This document shows, piece after piece, positions 9,636 through 18,160 of a stretch of DNA of 64,000 nt. The notes below the pieces were generated by a model, which was not told the origin of the DNA, searched no databases, and saw nothing but the letters and a program-made list of their open reading frames with translations. The stretch lies in contig CADBKQ010000023.1 of NCBI GenBank assembly GCA_902795275.1, positions 1-64,000 of the forward strand. The letters are read 5' to 3'. Source of the stretch: an uncultured Eubacteriales bacterium (GTDB taxonomy: Bacteria; Bacillota; Clostridia; Christensenellales; Aristaeellaceae). The position numbers and the translations under genes were made by a program. Within the stretch, counting starts at the first letter, position 1. Every line of letters starts with the position of its first letter.

Positions 9636-10426
9636 GCGAATACGTCAACTACGGCACGGACGCTCCGAAAAAGCTGACGGACGTGAAGCCCGGCCAGTAT
9701 TTCGGCGAGCTGGCCATCATCGAAGCATGGCCCCGCAGCGGGACCATCGTGGCAGAAGAAGAACTCCGCACGATCGAGCTGACCGGTCATGACCTGGTGA
9801 ACTATTTCCAGGAGCAGCCGGACAAGATCATGGCCATGATGACCCAGCTGGGCGACCGGCTCCGTGCCCTGACCAAAAAGTATGACGAGGTGCAGGCCTT
9901 TATCCAGGAAAAAGCAGCCGCCGATGCCCCGAAGAAGGAAGGCTTCCTCGCGAAACTGAAGAAGTATAAGGAATTCGGCGCCCTCGGCAGAAAGCTGACC
10001 GGCTATACCGTGGAAGATCAGTTCCGGGTGAACGTCGGCAATAAGGGAGCCGACGCAGCCCTGCCCGTCAGCGAATACGACAGAGGGCAAATCATCTTCC
10101 GCGACGGAGATGAAGGCGTTTACATGTATCAGATCCACTCCGGTTCCGTAGGCATCTACAATCATTACGGCACACCAGAGCAAGTCAAGCTGACCCAGCT
10201 GTACACCAACGCCTTCTTCGGCGAGATGGGTCTGATCAGCAGCGCCTCCGCTGTGGTGGAAGAAGACCATACCACCCTGGAAGCCATCAGCAAGGATGAC
10301 CTGGTCGTACTTGCTAAATCGAATCCCCTGAAGCTGGACATGATCATGGGCCATCTGGCCAACCGGCTCAGAAGGCTGACCGTGGATTATGTCAAGGCTT
10401 GCGAAGAGGCCGCCAAAGACCTGTAA
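9636..10426 (+). pseudogene. Tandem cyclic-nucleotide-binding-domain protein, 5' truncated
   Basis: Starting right after sstT, the frame reads YVNYGTDAPKKLTDVKPGQYFGELAIIEAWPRSGT, which joins midway into a cNMP-binding (CRP-like) domain. A lysine-rich linker follows, then a complete second domain (RGQIIFRDGDEGVYMYQIHSG through FFGEMGLISSA). The second domain shows what the first has lost: the strands from RGQIIFRDGD to GSVGIY. No start codon or ribosome binding site precedes the homologous part, and the frame runs upstream only as an out-of-frame shadow of sstT. It is therefore a 5' deletion. A truncated product from an internal ATG is possible. The 3' end and its terminator are intact. Confidence 0.7.
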
Positions 10427-10451
10427 GACTGGAAAACAGCGCAAATCTGAT

Positions 10452-10489
10452 CCCGGGACCTGGTAAACGCTGGGTTCCCGGGTTTTTCT
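10452..10489 (+). terminator. Rho-independent terminator after the cNMP-domain remnant
   Basis: CCCGGGACC and GGGTTCCCGGG form a strong GC-rich stem with a short loop, followed at once by TTTTTCTT. It closes the transcript of the truncated cNMP-domain gene. Confidence 0.75.
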
Positions 10490-10516
10490 TCACCGCCCGA
10501 GAAAGGAGGAAGATTC

Positions 10517-11310
10517 ATGAACCTTTACGTGGATACCTGCGTACTGCCCCGCTGTGCTCTGGAAACGGGGCGGATCTACCGGGAGCGCTTCGGTTCCTCC
10601 TTGGGCTTTGAGCTGCTAATGATGTTTGATCTGCCAAACTTCGAGGAAAACCTGAAAAACAATCTGAACCTGTTCCCAGAAGGCCCCCTGCTGTTCCACG
10701 AGCCGGTCTGGGGCGTGGACCACGCCGCGAAGCGCGGCACCCCATCTGGACACAGGGCATGTACCACCTGCGACTGACGAAAAAGTACGCTGAGATCCTC
10801 CACCCCGCAGCCATGATCGTTCACCTGAGCAATGGGCCGGTTCCGCCAGCTCTGAAGAATCGAATGCTCCGCAATGCCCTGAAAAATTTGGAGGAGATGC
10901 TGGAAATGTTCCCCGCGACGCAGTTGCTGACAGAAAACACTGGCATCCGGAGAGACGGAACGCAACTGCTGGACCAGACGGAATTTACAGATCTGTGCCG
11001 GGAAAAGCATTTCCCTGTGCTGGTCGATGTCGGCCATGCCCAGGCAAACGGCGGGGATCTTCCCAGGCTAATTCGGGATCTGGGGCCGCAGATCCGCGGC
11101 TTTCACCTACATAACAACGACGGCATTCATGATCTGCACAACAGGCTGAGGGACGGGACGCTGGATCTGGCAGCCCTGCTTCCCTGCATGGATCGGGAAG
11201 CGCCGACAGCGGCACGAATCATCGAATACAGCCGACCTGCCTTCCACGGCGATCCCTTGATGGAAGATATCGCCTGGCTGACGGAAGCAGATAAAGAATC
11301 GCACAATCAC
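10517..11310 (+). pseudogene. Sugar-phosphate isomerase/epimerase-like TIM barrel, frameshifted
   Basis: The gene opens well (GAAAGGAGG before ATG 10517) with MNLYVDTCVLP and runs to LLFHEPVWGVDHAAKRGT. It then leaves frame at a run of four C residues (10740-10743); one extra C would restore PIWTQGMYHLRLTKKYAEILHP. The second part has xylose-isomerase/AP-endonuclease-2-like features: LLTENTG, FPVLVDVGHAQANGG and IRGFHLHNNDG, with likely metal ligands E, D, H and H. The last true residues seem to be near DIAWLTEA (about 11300), after which the frame crosses the 3' end of a convergent gene. The break is either real decay or a homopolymer sequencing error. Confidence 0.65.
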
Positions 11311-11321
11311 CCCTCGCCTTC

Positions 11322-11753
11322 TCATGAATCAAAATACTTATTCTCTCTGCTTTTTCTGACGGCTTTCGTGCCCTCTCTTTTTCCGCATATCGAACAACGG
11401 TAGTAGTCCGCTTCCGGCGTTAGTTCCACATGATTGCAGTCCTTCTCTGTACACCAGTTGCAAGCATACTGGTCAGAAGCGCTTTTTGTTCCGCAGACTC
11501 CATATCTTTTTGCGCCTTTGACACGGTGGAATTCATGGCCTGAATTCCTTACCAGCCCACAGACGCTGCATTTACAGCCATTCCATTTGTGATCATTGAA
11601 TTCAGGCGCTTTTTTCCTGCCGCAGATAGAACACACCTTATAGCAGTTGCCTTCACATGGCCGATAATCATGCTCCTGATCACGTTGTTTGCCGCACCGT
11701 TCACATTTACAGCCTTTCCATTTGTGTCCCATTATAACACAGGAAATCTTCAT
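11322..11753 (-). CDS. Cysteine-rich zinc-ribbon repeat protein
   Basis: This 143-residue protein consists mostly of repeated treble-clef-like units: GHKWKGCKCERCGKQ, YKVCSICGRK, DHKWNGCKCSVCGL, YACNWCTEKDCNH and YYRCSICGKRE. The CxxC pairs with nearby His suggest several structural zinc sites. There is no signal peptide or membrane segment, so it is probably cytosolic. The start codon overlaps the stop of the upstream gene (ATGA, 11750-11753), so the two are translationally coupled and belong to the methyltransferase-STAS operon. No function is recognised; zinc ribbons of this kind often bind protein or nucleic acid. Confidence 0.6.
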   Translation of the reverse strand: MKISCVIMGHKWKGCKCERCGKQRDQEHDYRPCEGNCYKVCSICGRKKAPEFNDHKWNGCKCSVCGLVRNSGHEFHRVKGAKRYGVCGTKSASDQYACNWCTEKDCNHVELTPEADYYRCSICGKREGTKAVRKSRENKYFDS

Positions 11754-11980
11754 AGGTTATCCGCCTCGTTCTTATACTTCCCGGCGAACACATCCGCGGT
11801 ATTCTGACAGATGATGGCATCCTGCATCTCCATGAGATGCTGAATTACCTGCTCACGGAGCGTGGAGAACTGCGATTGCGTGCGGATTCCGTTGTCCCGT
11901 AAAATCTGTTCGTAGATGGCCGGGAGCGTCTCTTTCTGGTATTCCTTACCGGGGAGGGAAAGAGAATTGAGGTTTATCAT
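11750..11980 (-). CDS. Small hypothetical protein (76 aa)
   Basis: A short soluble protein, largely helical (ETLPAIYEQILRDNG, FSTLREQVIQHLMEMQDAI), with no recognised family. A GGGAGGTGA ribosome binding site lies about 12 bases upstream of ATG 11980, inside the 28-base gap after the methyltransferase-STAS stop codon. Its own stop overlaps the start of the zinc-ribbon gene by four bases. Coupling to both neighbours supports real translation and a shared task with them. Confidence 0.55.
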   Translation of the reverse strand: MINLNSLSLPGKEYQKETLPAIYEQILRDNGIRTQSQFSTLREQVIQHLMEMQDAIICQNTADVFAGKYKNEADNL

Positions 11981-12008
11981 GGCGGCTGCTCACCTCCCAA
12001 ACCCGATA

Positions 12009-13265
12009 TCATTTGAGCAAGTTGAGAATCGAATCAAATCCAGTTTGTTCCAGTATTTCCAATACAACATGATTTACATCCATAAGGGTTACACCCTCTG
12101 CGCAGTTTTTCTGCATAATCAACAGCACACGCAGGCCGGCGGAGGAAATGTAGTCCAACTGACTACAATCCACGATTACGCTTTTAACCTCCGTTTTTAC
12201 CCGCTCAAACAATGTTAGCAGGTGCGGCGCGGTCAGCGTGTCCACCCTGCCGGTTATGCGCAAAGACAGTCTTCCGGCCTCTAATGACGCTTTCACATCG
12301 AAGCTCTGAGCTTTTAAGTCTTCCGTATCTATTGCTCTTCCAATCTCTGCCGGTGTGATTTTCCAATATGCGCACTTTGCCATATTCAGCCGGATGGCTT
12401 TTGCCTGCTCTCCTGTTATTTTCGACAGACTGACAAGTTCCGGCAAATAATCACTGATAATCAAACGTTCCGCTTTTAGTCCATGTCCTGCCAAAAACAT
12501 CATGGCATTTTTGATATTGGCTGTCACATCCCCCCTTGGGTTCACAATTAGAGAACTTCCTCCTACCTTCACATCTGATTTATCTTGAGTAGCCTGATGG
12601 GAGTTCTTCATAACGTCCATGAACCGTTCGCCGCAAATCGGCTGAATCGTCAAGATATATTGAAGCGCTGTTTCAGGATCAGCAATGATCCAACAGCCTC
12701 CTTTTTCTTTCAAAACCTGCCGGATATTATCGCACAGCGCGCCAGCCTCGGAATCTGTAAAGTACATGAGCAGACCTTCGGTCGTGATGCACACCGGCCC
12801 TTCCGCATCTTCAAGCGCATTTTTCATGGAGGAATAATTGGTCGCGTCAACCCCGGCGTACTTCACCAGAGAACGCTGATCTTCACCAATCAATGACATG
12901 ATGGCTGGTTCGGCTTCCGCAATGGCAGCTGGCAAATCAAGCCCGACGTATCTCTTGCCCTTTCGAGCAAGCTCAATACTCCGGGGCGTATAACCGCATG
13001 GCAAATCAATCAGCGTAGAAAACCCAGTCTGTTCCGCCATGGCAATCGTCGTGCGGTATCGTGTTTCCATCATGATCATGCCCGCAAGTATTTGTTCGGG
13101 AGAAGCTTTTGTAGAAGAACTATTCTGTGTTTGCTCAAACGATAACCCCAGCTTGTTTGCAATTGCGGCGGCATCCTGATTGCCAGCGGCTGCCAACTGG
13201 AAAATGGTCATTTTCGCTGTGTTGAAAACCGGGTTTACTCGTTCCAATACTGACTGATCGAACAT
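12009..13265 (-). CDS. SAM-dependent methyltransferase fused to a C-terminal STAS domain
   Basis: The 418-residue protein starts at 13265 with GAGGAGG close upstream. Residues about 60-300 form a class I methyltransferase of the COG3315 (leucine-carboxyl/O-methyltransferase-like) type: IDLPCGYTPRSIELA as the SAM-binding loop, YVGLDLP as the acidic-strand motif, GVDATNY and ITTEGLLMYF. Residues about 325-418 are a STAS (anti-sigma-antagonist-like) domain: RLSLRITGRVDTLTAPHL, VIVDCSQLDYISSAGLRVLL. The serine pair of YISSAG sits where SpoIIAA-type proteins are phosphorylated. The N-terminal 50 residues look like a small helical cap. A possible -10 (TAAAAT, minus strand, 13302-13307) lies upstream. 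Substrate unknown. The operon continues with two small genes. Both domains look intact. Confidence 0.75.
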   Translation of the reverse strand: MFDQSVLERVNPVFNTAKMTIFQLAAAGNQDAAAIANKLGLSFEQTQNSSSTKASPEQILAGMIMMETRYRTTIAMAEQTGFSTLIDLPCGYTPRSIELARKGKRYVGLDLPAAIAEAEPAIMSLIGEDQRSLVKYAGVDATNYSSMKNALEDAEGPVCITTEGLLMYFTDSEAGALCDNIRQVLKEKGGCWIIADPETALQYILTIQPICGERFMDVMKNSHQATQDKSDVKVGGSSLIVNPRGDVTANIKNAMMFLAGHGLKAERLIISDYLPELVSLSKITGEQAKAIRLNMAKCAYWKITPAEIGRAIDTEDLKAQSFDVKASLEAGRLSLRITGRVDTLTAPHLLTLFERVKTEVKSVIVDCSQLDYISSAGLRVLLIMQKNCAEGVTLMDVNHVVLEILEQTGFDSILNLLK

Positions 13266-13374
13266 AGATTTCCTCCTCGTGGTATATACCTCTCTTGGGT
13301 TATTTTACCATATCATTATCCTGCCTGTCCACAAGGATTTTTTCTGTTCTCATAAGCCTCTGCTTTTTTCCGTC

Positions 13375-13403
13375 TTGTCCCTCCGCCGTTTTCGCTGTAT
13401 AAT
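13375..13403 (+). promoter_or_regulatory. Sigma-A promoter before the 82-aa gene
   Basis: TTGTCC (13375-13380) and TATAAT (13398-13403) are separated by exactly 17 bases, a near-consensus sigma-A promoter. The start codon of the next gene is 38 bases downstream. Confidence 0.7.
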
Positions 13404-13440
13404 ATACACACAGCCATCAATAGGGAGCGTGAGAATCCAA

Positions 13441-13689
13441 ATGACCCAGCCAGACGATGAACGCCTCATTCGGATAGAAGCTCACCTGATAGAGCTGAAA
13501 ACCCTCTTTGCCGCAGAGGGAAGACTTAAACAAGCCGAGGCTGTAGCTGATATTGTTCACAAGTATCTATATGACCTAGGACCGTCATATTACGAAGTCG
13601 TGGGGGATGATAGATTTCTGGATACCTTATGCGCAGAGTTAAGCGACGCACTGGATGTGCGCAAGCTGCACCCCGAAAGACTGAATTGA
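13441..13689 (+). CDS. Small hypothetical protein (82 aa)
   Basis: ATG 13441 follows GGGAGCGTGAG and a strong promoter, so this start is preferred over in-frame codons further upstream that would lie across the promoter. The protein is soluble and helical (ERLIRIEAHLIELKTLFAAEG), acidic towards the end, and has no recognised domain. The pentapeptide-repeat gene starts 58 bases later with its own ribosome binding site and may share the transcript. Confidence 0.55.
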   Translation: MTQPDDERLIRIEAHLIELKTLFAAEGRLKQAEAVADIVHKYLYDLGPSYYEVVGDDRFLDTLCAELSDALDVRKLHPERLN

Positions 13690-13747
13690 TACCGTCAGGA
13701 CGCTCTGCCGCAGGGGGAGCCGGATATTTGAACAGGAGGATAAGCCC

Positions 13748-14383
13748 ATGCTGCCGCCTAAGCTGCCTGTTTTACGCGAAGAAATGCTGGAAGACGCCAT
13801 ATCTCAAGCTATGGGTGAAGACCGGGACATTGAAGCGTGCCATTTTTTCGGAGATGCGCTGCCTGATGCCGAGGGGGAAACACTGGAATTTTCCGGCTGC
13901 CATTTTGAAAAATGTGTTTTTCAGCCAAGGGGAACAAACCGCTTGGTGTTTGTGGACTGCGTACTGGAAAAATGTGATTTGACCGGTATGCGTTTTGAAA
14001 AGTCAACTTTTCAGCGGGTTTCATTTCGGGAATGCCGTATGGTGGGAACGCAATTCTCTCAAACACCCCTGATGAATGTTTCGTTTGATCACTGCGCGAT
14101 GAGCTTTTCCGGGTTCACCGAAATCAAAGCCCAGCACATCTTATTCTCGGACTGCGTTATGAAAGAAAGCAATTTCTTCCGTTTCAAATGGCAGGATTGG
14201 GTTCTGCGGTCTTGTATTCTCAAGCAGGCGGAAATACATGAAACCGTTCTGAAAGGGCTGGATGTTCGTTCATGTGACATCGGAGGCATCGCCGTTGAAT
14301 TCGCTGCCCTGCGAGGCTTGAAAGTGACAAGAGACCAGGCATTGCAGCTATCAGGATTATTGGAACTGGATATTCAGGAATGA
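13748..14383 (+). CDS. Pentapeptide-repeat protein
   Basis: The start has a perfect AGGAGG 9 bases upstream. The 211-residue protein shows the A(D/N)LXX-type repeat with central L/F and preceding small residues or cysteines: LEFSGCHFEKCVF, LVFVDCVLEKCDLTGMRFEKSTF, VSFRECRM. This predicts a right-handed quadrilateral beta-helix, and about 25 coils fit the length. The family includes the Qnr/McbG DNA mimics that protect gyrase, but many members have other or unknown roles, so quinolone resistance should not be assumed. The C-terminal 25 residues (ALRGLKVTRDQALQLSGLL) form the helical cap seen in several members. No signal peptide. Confidence 0.75.
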   Translation: MLPPKLPVLREEMLEDAISQAMGEDRDIEACHFFGDALPDAEGETLEFSGCHFEKCVFQPRGTNRLVFVDCVLEKCDLTGMRFEKSTFQRVSFRECRMVGTQFSQTPLMNVSFDHCAMSFSGFTEIKAQHILFSDCVMKESNFFRFKWQDWVLRSCILKQAEIHETVLKGLDVRSCDIGGIAVEFAALRGLKVTRDQALQLSGLLELDIQE

Positions 14384-14430
14384 CCGACACCACAGCCCAT
14401 GTAGGGAAAAAGAAATGAGGGAAGAAGGGA

Positions 14431-14625
14431 ATGGCCGACCGTCTGAGATGCGTCGTTAAGCGCATCACCTACCAAAATCCCGACAACGGCTATTCTGTCA
14501 TCCACAAGAGCCAGGGGAGCGAGTACCCCATCGTGGTGATGCCGGTCATGATGACCCACTATGTGATGCTGCAGAGGAATTTGGTGTACACGGGGATAAC
14601 GAGGGCGAAGAAGGGACTTGTTCTA
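14431..14625 (+). pseudogene. recD2: RecD2 helicase remnant with large internal deletion
   Basis: The first 23 residues ([20 protein letters not shown] and on) match the usual start of RecD2, a 5'-3' superfamily 1B helicase. They run directly and in frame into [18 protein letters not shown], then [15 protein letters not shown], which is the far C-terminal motif V/VI region of the same protein. Some 600 or more residues with the Walker motifs are missing, and the junction is at about 14497-14502. After KKGLVL (14625) similarity stops, so the 3' end is lost too. No helicase activity is possible. Flanking sequence is also composed of gene fragments. Confidence 0.75.
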
Positions 14626-14720
14626 TCACACTCAGACGTTCTTCTCGTTTCACACAAATATCTTCCATTGGGACCGCAGGCGAAAAGACATGATCCAAGG
14701 CCGTTGAAGCGCTATCAAAC

Positions 14721-15512
14721 ATGCTCCTTCCCCTTGGCTTTGACCGAGAGGACCTGAAAACAACGAACTTCTCTATAGATACAGAATATGAATCCTACCA
14801 AGATCACGGCACATACAAGCAGCGGTTTGTCGGCTATAAATACACTCATATCCTCAAACTGGAATTCGAGGAGAATACCACACTGCTTGGCAAAGCCCTA
14901 TACAACATCGCAATCTGTGGTGTTAATCCAGAACCTTTTGTTTTCAATTTACTCAGCAAGATGCGGCAGCCGGAGCGAAAGATACGGTTTAATGCTCCTT
15001 GTTCTATTTTCTCATTGCTGTCACTATACCTGAAACGGTTTGAGGAAGCGGAGTCTTTCCTATCCGAAGCGTTGCCGCTTAACATAATTGGACTGGTAAA
15101 TTCTGTCTCCGGATATGCGCTTGTTCTATCCCACCGCAAAGATTACGATGCTGCAAGAAAGATGCTGTCTGGATTCATCGATTATCTGCGGCAATTTAAG
15201 GAAGGAGGAAAAGCAGATTTTACTGACAAGATCATGGCAAGCATGGTTATAGCTATGGCTCATGTATACATCCTGGAAGGGAAGATGGAAGAAGCAAAGG
15301 AATGCCTTGGAAAAGTTCTTGCATTTGTCCGGCAGTTTGACGCTGCCCCGGATTATGGGATACAGACGTTTCGTTATCCTGCATTCCATCAGGATGCTGT
15401 CTTCAGTGATGGTTTGGGCGCATCAGCAGCAGAAGGCATTGAGACACTCTTGCGCCTGCTGGGAAATCAGGAGCTGTCCAAAATGTGGAAGGAAATGACC
15501 AACGATGAATAA
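14721..15512 (+). pseudogene. Chimera: SIMPL-domain fragment joined to TPR-like regulator C-terminus
   Basis: The first part ([20 protein letters not shown] to NIAICGVNPE, about 14740-14930) reads like the middle of a SIMPL/DUF541 protein. Its own upstream part is broken by a stop near 14690. The second part (from about 14975) is a helical TPR-like segment (LYLKRFEEAESFLSEALP, RKDYDAARKMLSGF, EGKMEEAKECLGKVL). It resembles the C-terminal half of regulators encoded beside MFS exporters and overlaps the exporter start by 8 bases. The open frame spans both halves, so a fusion product could be made, but neither domain is complete. A second copy of the joint occurs at 29719-29864. Confidence 0.55.
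14836..15029 (+). repeat. Mosaic repeat, copy 1 (194 bp)
   Basis: Bases 14836-15029 recur at 29719-29864 with what appears by eye to be identical sequence, except that copy 2 lacks 48 internal bases (about 14934-14981 here). Flanking sequence differs on both sides. In both copies the same reading frame stays open, because the difference is a multiple of three. The segment spans the joint between the SIMPL-like and TPR-like parts of the chimeric frame. Confidence 0.8.
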
Positions 15513-16806
15513 TGAGAAGAAAAGCTCCAATGTGTTTGTGGACAGAAACTTTCGTCTGGTCTTCCTGGGGGCCCTTGTTTCGGAATTAGGAGCGCTTTTG
15601 TACAGCTTTGCGGTGGGCTTCTATATCCTGGAAATCAGCGAAAACAACGCCTTCCTGCAGGGGTTGTATCTTGCCCTGTGCGGTATTGCCCTGATGCTGT
15701 TCACGCCTGTGGGCGGTGTCCTGGGGGACCGTGTAAACAAGGCAAAAATCATGTATGTCTGTGATTTCATCAAGGGCGGGATGATCGTGCTGGCAACCGT
15801 GTTCATGATGGTTTTTCCGTCACCCACATCGCATATCTTGATCCTGTTCGTCCTCGGTATCCTGGGCAACGCGGTCAGCGGCATCTTTAACCCGGCTGCC
15901 GGAGCCATGCTCCCGAACATCGTTGCACCGGAACAATTACAGCAGGCGAATGCGTATTTTTCCATCAAGAGTTCCATGGAGTCGATCCTGGGGATTGTTC
16001 TGGCGGGTGTCCTGTACGCGACGCTTCGTCTGAACATACTCTTATTTGCGGTAGGCGCGTGCTTTATCGCCTCCGGCATATCGGAAACGCTGATTCGTTA
16101 TAATCATACACCTTCCAAAGAACCCATCTCTCTTCGCCTCGCCGTTTCGGATACGAAAGAAGGTTTACGGTACCTGAAGAGCCAGAATGCCATCATGGCC
16201 ATCATGGGAGCAGCTCTGTTTATCAACTTCTTTTTTACGCCCGTGACCGGAAACTTCGTTCCGTATTTCATCAAGACCGATTTGGCAACTTCTCCAGCCT
16301 ATCTTTTTGACAGCTTCCTAACACCGGAGCTGTGGTCTTCTGTATTCAGCGTCTGCATCGGCGTCAGTTCTCTGATTGGCGCGGCCGTCCTCAGCGCCAG
16401 AAAACAGGAAGAAAAATGCGGCGTGAAGGTTGCTAAACGCCTGTGCGTCTTTTCAGGTGTTATGATCGGCCTGGCTGTTACGTACTGGTGGCTTGTAGAC
16501 GCGGGTATCTCCCTGAATGGATTCCTGCTGTTGTTTTCCGCAGAATGCCTTGCGGTTGGACTCCTGCTTTCCTTTATCAACATTCCGCTCAATACTACCA
16601 TTCAAAGCAGGGTAGAAAAAGACAAGCTCAGCAAGGTGAGCAGTCTCTTGAGCATCGGCTCACAGGGAATGATCCCGATTGCTTCCGTTTTGGCAGGCGC
16701 TGCGCTCCAGGCATTTGGCAGCGCTGTGCTTCTGGCCATTTGCGCAGTTGGCTTCACGATTACGGCAATCCTGATGTTGACAAACAATCATGTTAAAATG
16801 TTATAG
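15505..16806 (+). CDS. MFS transporter (macrolide/enterobactin-exporter-like)
   Basis: This 433-residue protein has about 12 hydrophobic segments. GGVLGDRVNKAKIM is the MFS loop 2-3 motif A in the form found in MefA/EntS-type drug:H+ antiporters. PAAGAMLPNIVAPEQLQQANA is the conserved stretch after TM4 of that subfamily. It should export a small molecule with proton influx; the substrate is unknown. The start codon overlaps the end of the upstream chimeric frame by 8 bases, the usual coupling between such an exporter and its regulator, but here the regulator is a truncated mosaic, so its control is probably lost. The exporter itself looks intact. Confidence 0.8.
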   Translation: MNNEKKSSNVFVDRNFRLVFLGALVSELGALLYSFAVGFYILEISENNAFLQGLYLALCGIALMLFTPVGGVLGDRVNKAKIMYVCDFIKGGMIVLATVFMMVFPSPTSHILILFVLGILGNAVSGIFNPAAGAMLPNIVAPEQLQQANAYFSIKSSMESILGIVLAGVLYATLRLNILLFAVGACFIASGISETLIRYNHTPSKEPISLRLAVSDTKEGLRYLKSQNAIMAIMGAALFINFFFTPVTGNFVPYFIKTDLATSPAYLFDSFLTPELWSSVFSVCIGVSSLIGAAVLSARKQEEKCGVKVAKRLCVFSGVMIGLAVTYWWLVDAGISLNGFLLLFSAECLAVGLLLSFINIPLNTTIQSRVEKDKLSKVSSLLSIGSQGMIPIASVLAGAALQAFGSAVLLAICAVGFTITAILMLTNNHVKML

Positions 16807-16825
16807 AAGGCGCTGTTGTTCAGGG

Positions 16826-17860
16826 TCAGTGTGATACATGAATGTCTGTAATCGCGCACTGGTCTCCGGTAAGCGCAAGGAACACGTCTGCCGTTTCAAC
16901 CAGAATGTTTGTTACGCTGCTGACGCTCACGCTCAGGTTCTCCGTCTGCATGGTAATCCGGCTGCCCTTTCTGCCAATGGTCACAGTGCAGTTGATTCCC
17001 AGTTTTCCCCGTCCAGACGGAGCAGCATATACTCGCGGAAACCCGGGCCGTTCACCTTTCCGTCCGCCGAGGAGAAAAGGCTGATGGACGGACAATGCCA
17101 GACCATCCGCGCCGTGGGCAGGCTCATGGCGTGGAAAGTGATCTTCATTCCATCAACAACAGAAACTCCTTCTGTTGCGTCGGTCCGCCATCCGTCCACA
17201 TTGATGTTCCGCAAATCGCCCTCGGGACAGCCCTTGATATAGCTGATCTCTTCCGCAATCCGCGGGATCTCCTCCGTGGACACGGCTTCATCTGTCTCTA
17301 CCAGAATATTATGAATTTCGCAGTGCTCTCCGGTCGCGGCGAGATACATGAACCGGGTGTTGTCGGGCAGTGCAAGGATCACTTCCGTGATCCTTGCCTT
17401 GTCCATGATCCGAACGATGGCATGGTCTTTGCGGCGGAGAGCTTCAACTCTGTACAACTCGCCGGCTTCAGGCAGTACCCGTTCGATATCGGACATCCGT
17501 TCAGCTATTCTGACCTCTGCCTTGCGAATGTTGCGCTCTGTGACCTGTCCGTCCAGCCTGATTTGAGCATATTCATAATATAAGCAGATCCCGGTTGTTT
17601 TCTTCTCCGGGATGAACATTTCCATCCAACGAATCAAAAACGATGAGCGAAGGCAGGCATTCCTCCGCAGGGATTCCCTGATCAGGCTGGCTGTTCAGAC
17701 GCATCCGGACTTTCTGTTCCTTCACAAGCCAGCCTTCCGAGCATTTGTGATAAATAGAATCGCAGCGCAGGCTTATGGGCCGAGTAGCATTTTCCCCATC
17801 TTTCGTTTCCTGCATCCGATAGTCTGTTGAAAGTCTTAATTCACCCTTGACAAATCGCAT
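16826..17860 (-). pseudogene. Multiply frameshifted gene of unknown family
   Basis: Three overlapping minus-strand frames join into one protein only if two frameshifts are allowed, one near 17630 and one near 17000. The parts are MRFVKGELRLSTDYRM to PSLIVFD, then EMFIPEKKTTGICLYYEY to MLLRLDGENW, then GINCTVTIGRKGSRIT to ITDIHVSH. The joined product would be about 340 residues, soluble, with mixed beta and helix; I do not recognise the family. The first segment has a weak ribosome binding site (GTGAGA). The breaks, and the position at the end of a stretch full of other damaged genes, favour decay over an error in reading. Confidence 0.5.
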
Positions 17861-18004
17861 CTCACATTGATTTTAAAAGCCTGTGATTCTGATGACCTGC
17901 AGAAAAGCAGGCTGTGGATGATCAGCTTTTCTTTATGAAACAGGTTCTGATTAGATTGACTTTATCGGTTTATATGCAATTCTTCGTCATCGTATATTTT
18001 TTTC

Positions 18005-18033
18005 TTTACGGATCGACAATTATCGGGTAAAAT
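18005..18033 (+). promoter_or_regulatory. Putative sigma-A promoter of the phosphorelay operon
   Basis: TTTACG (18005-18010) and TAAAAT (18028-18033) are 17 bases apart. This lies 128 bases before the first kinase start in an otherwise gene-free, AT-rich stretch (17861-18160). A GCAGG/CCTGC hairpin at about 17895-17915 may end upstream transcription. The -35 is weak. Confidence 0.45.
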
Positions 18034-18160
18034 AGAAGATGATTCAATGATTGCAAACGGTGCTTTGGGGGGCGGTATATACAGCGGTTTTAAGGCGCAG
18101 GTTTCCACCGCGGCGATGATCGGGAAAAATGCCTGCAAAACGGAAAGATGGAGGGACAAA

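Noticed and set aside
10740..10760. Programmed frameshifting in the TIM-barrel gene
   Set aside because: There is no slippery heptamer or stimulatory structure, only a short C-run; a lost base is simpler.
13279..13440. Longer start for the 82-residue protein
   Set aside because: The extra codons would run across a near-consensus promoter and have no ribosome binding site.
13748..14383. Calling the pentapeptide protein a quinolone-resistance (Qnr) determinant
   Set aside because: Pentapeptide repeats alone do not define Qnr; the loops typical of Qnr proteins were not seen.
17861..18160. A riboswitch (c-di-GMP or other) before the phosphorelay operon
   Set aside because: Only an AT-rich stretch, a small hairpin and a plausible promoter are visible; no conserved riboswitch core was recognised.
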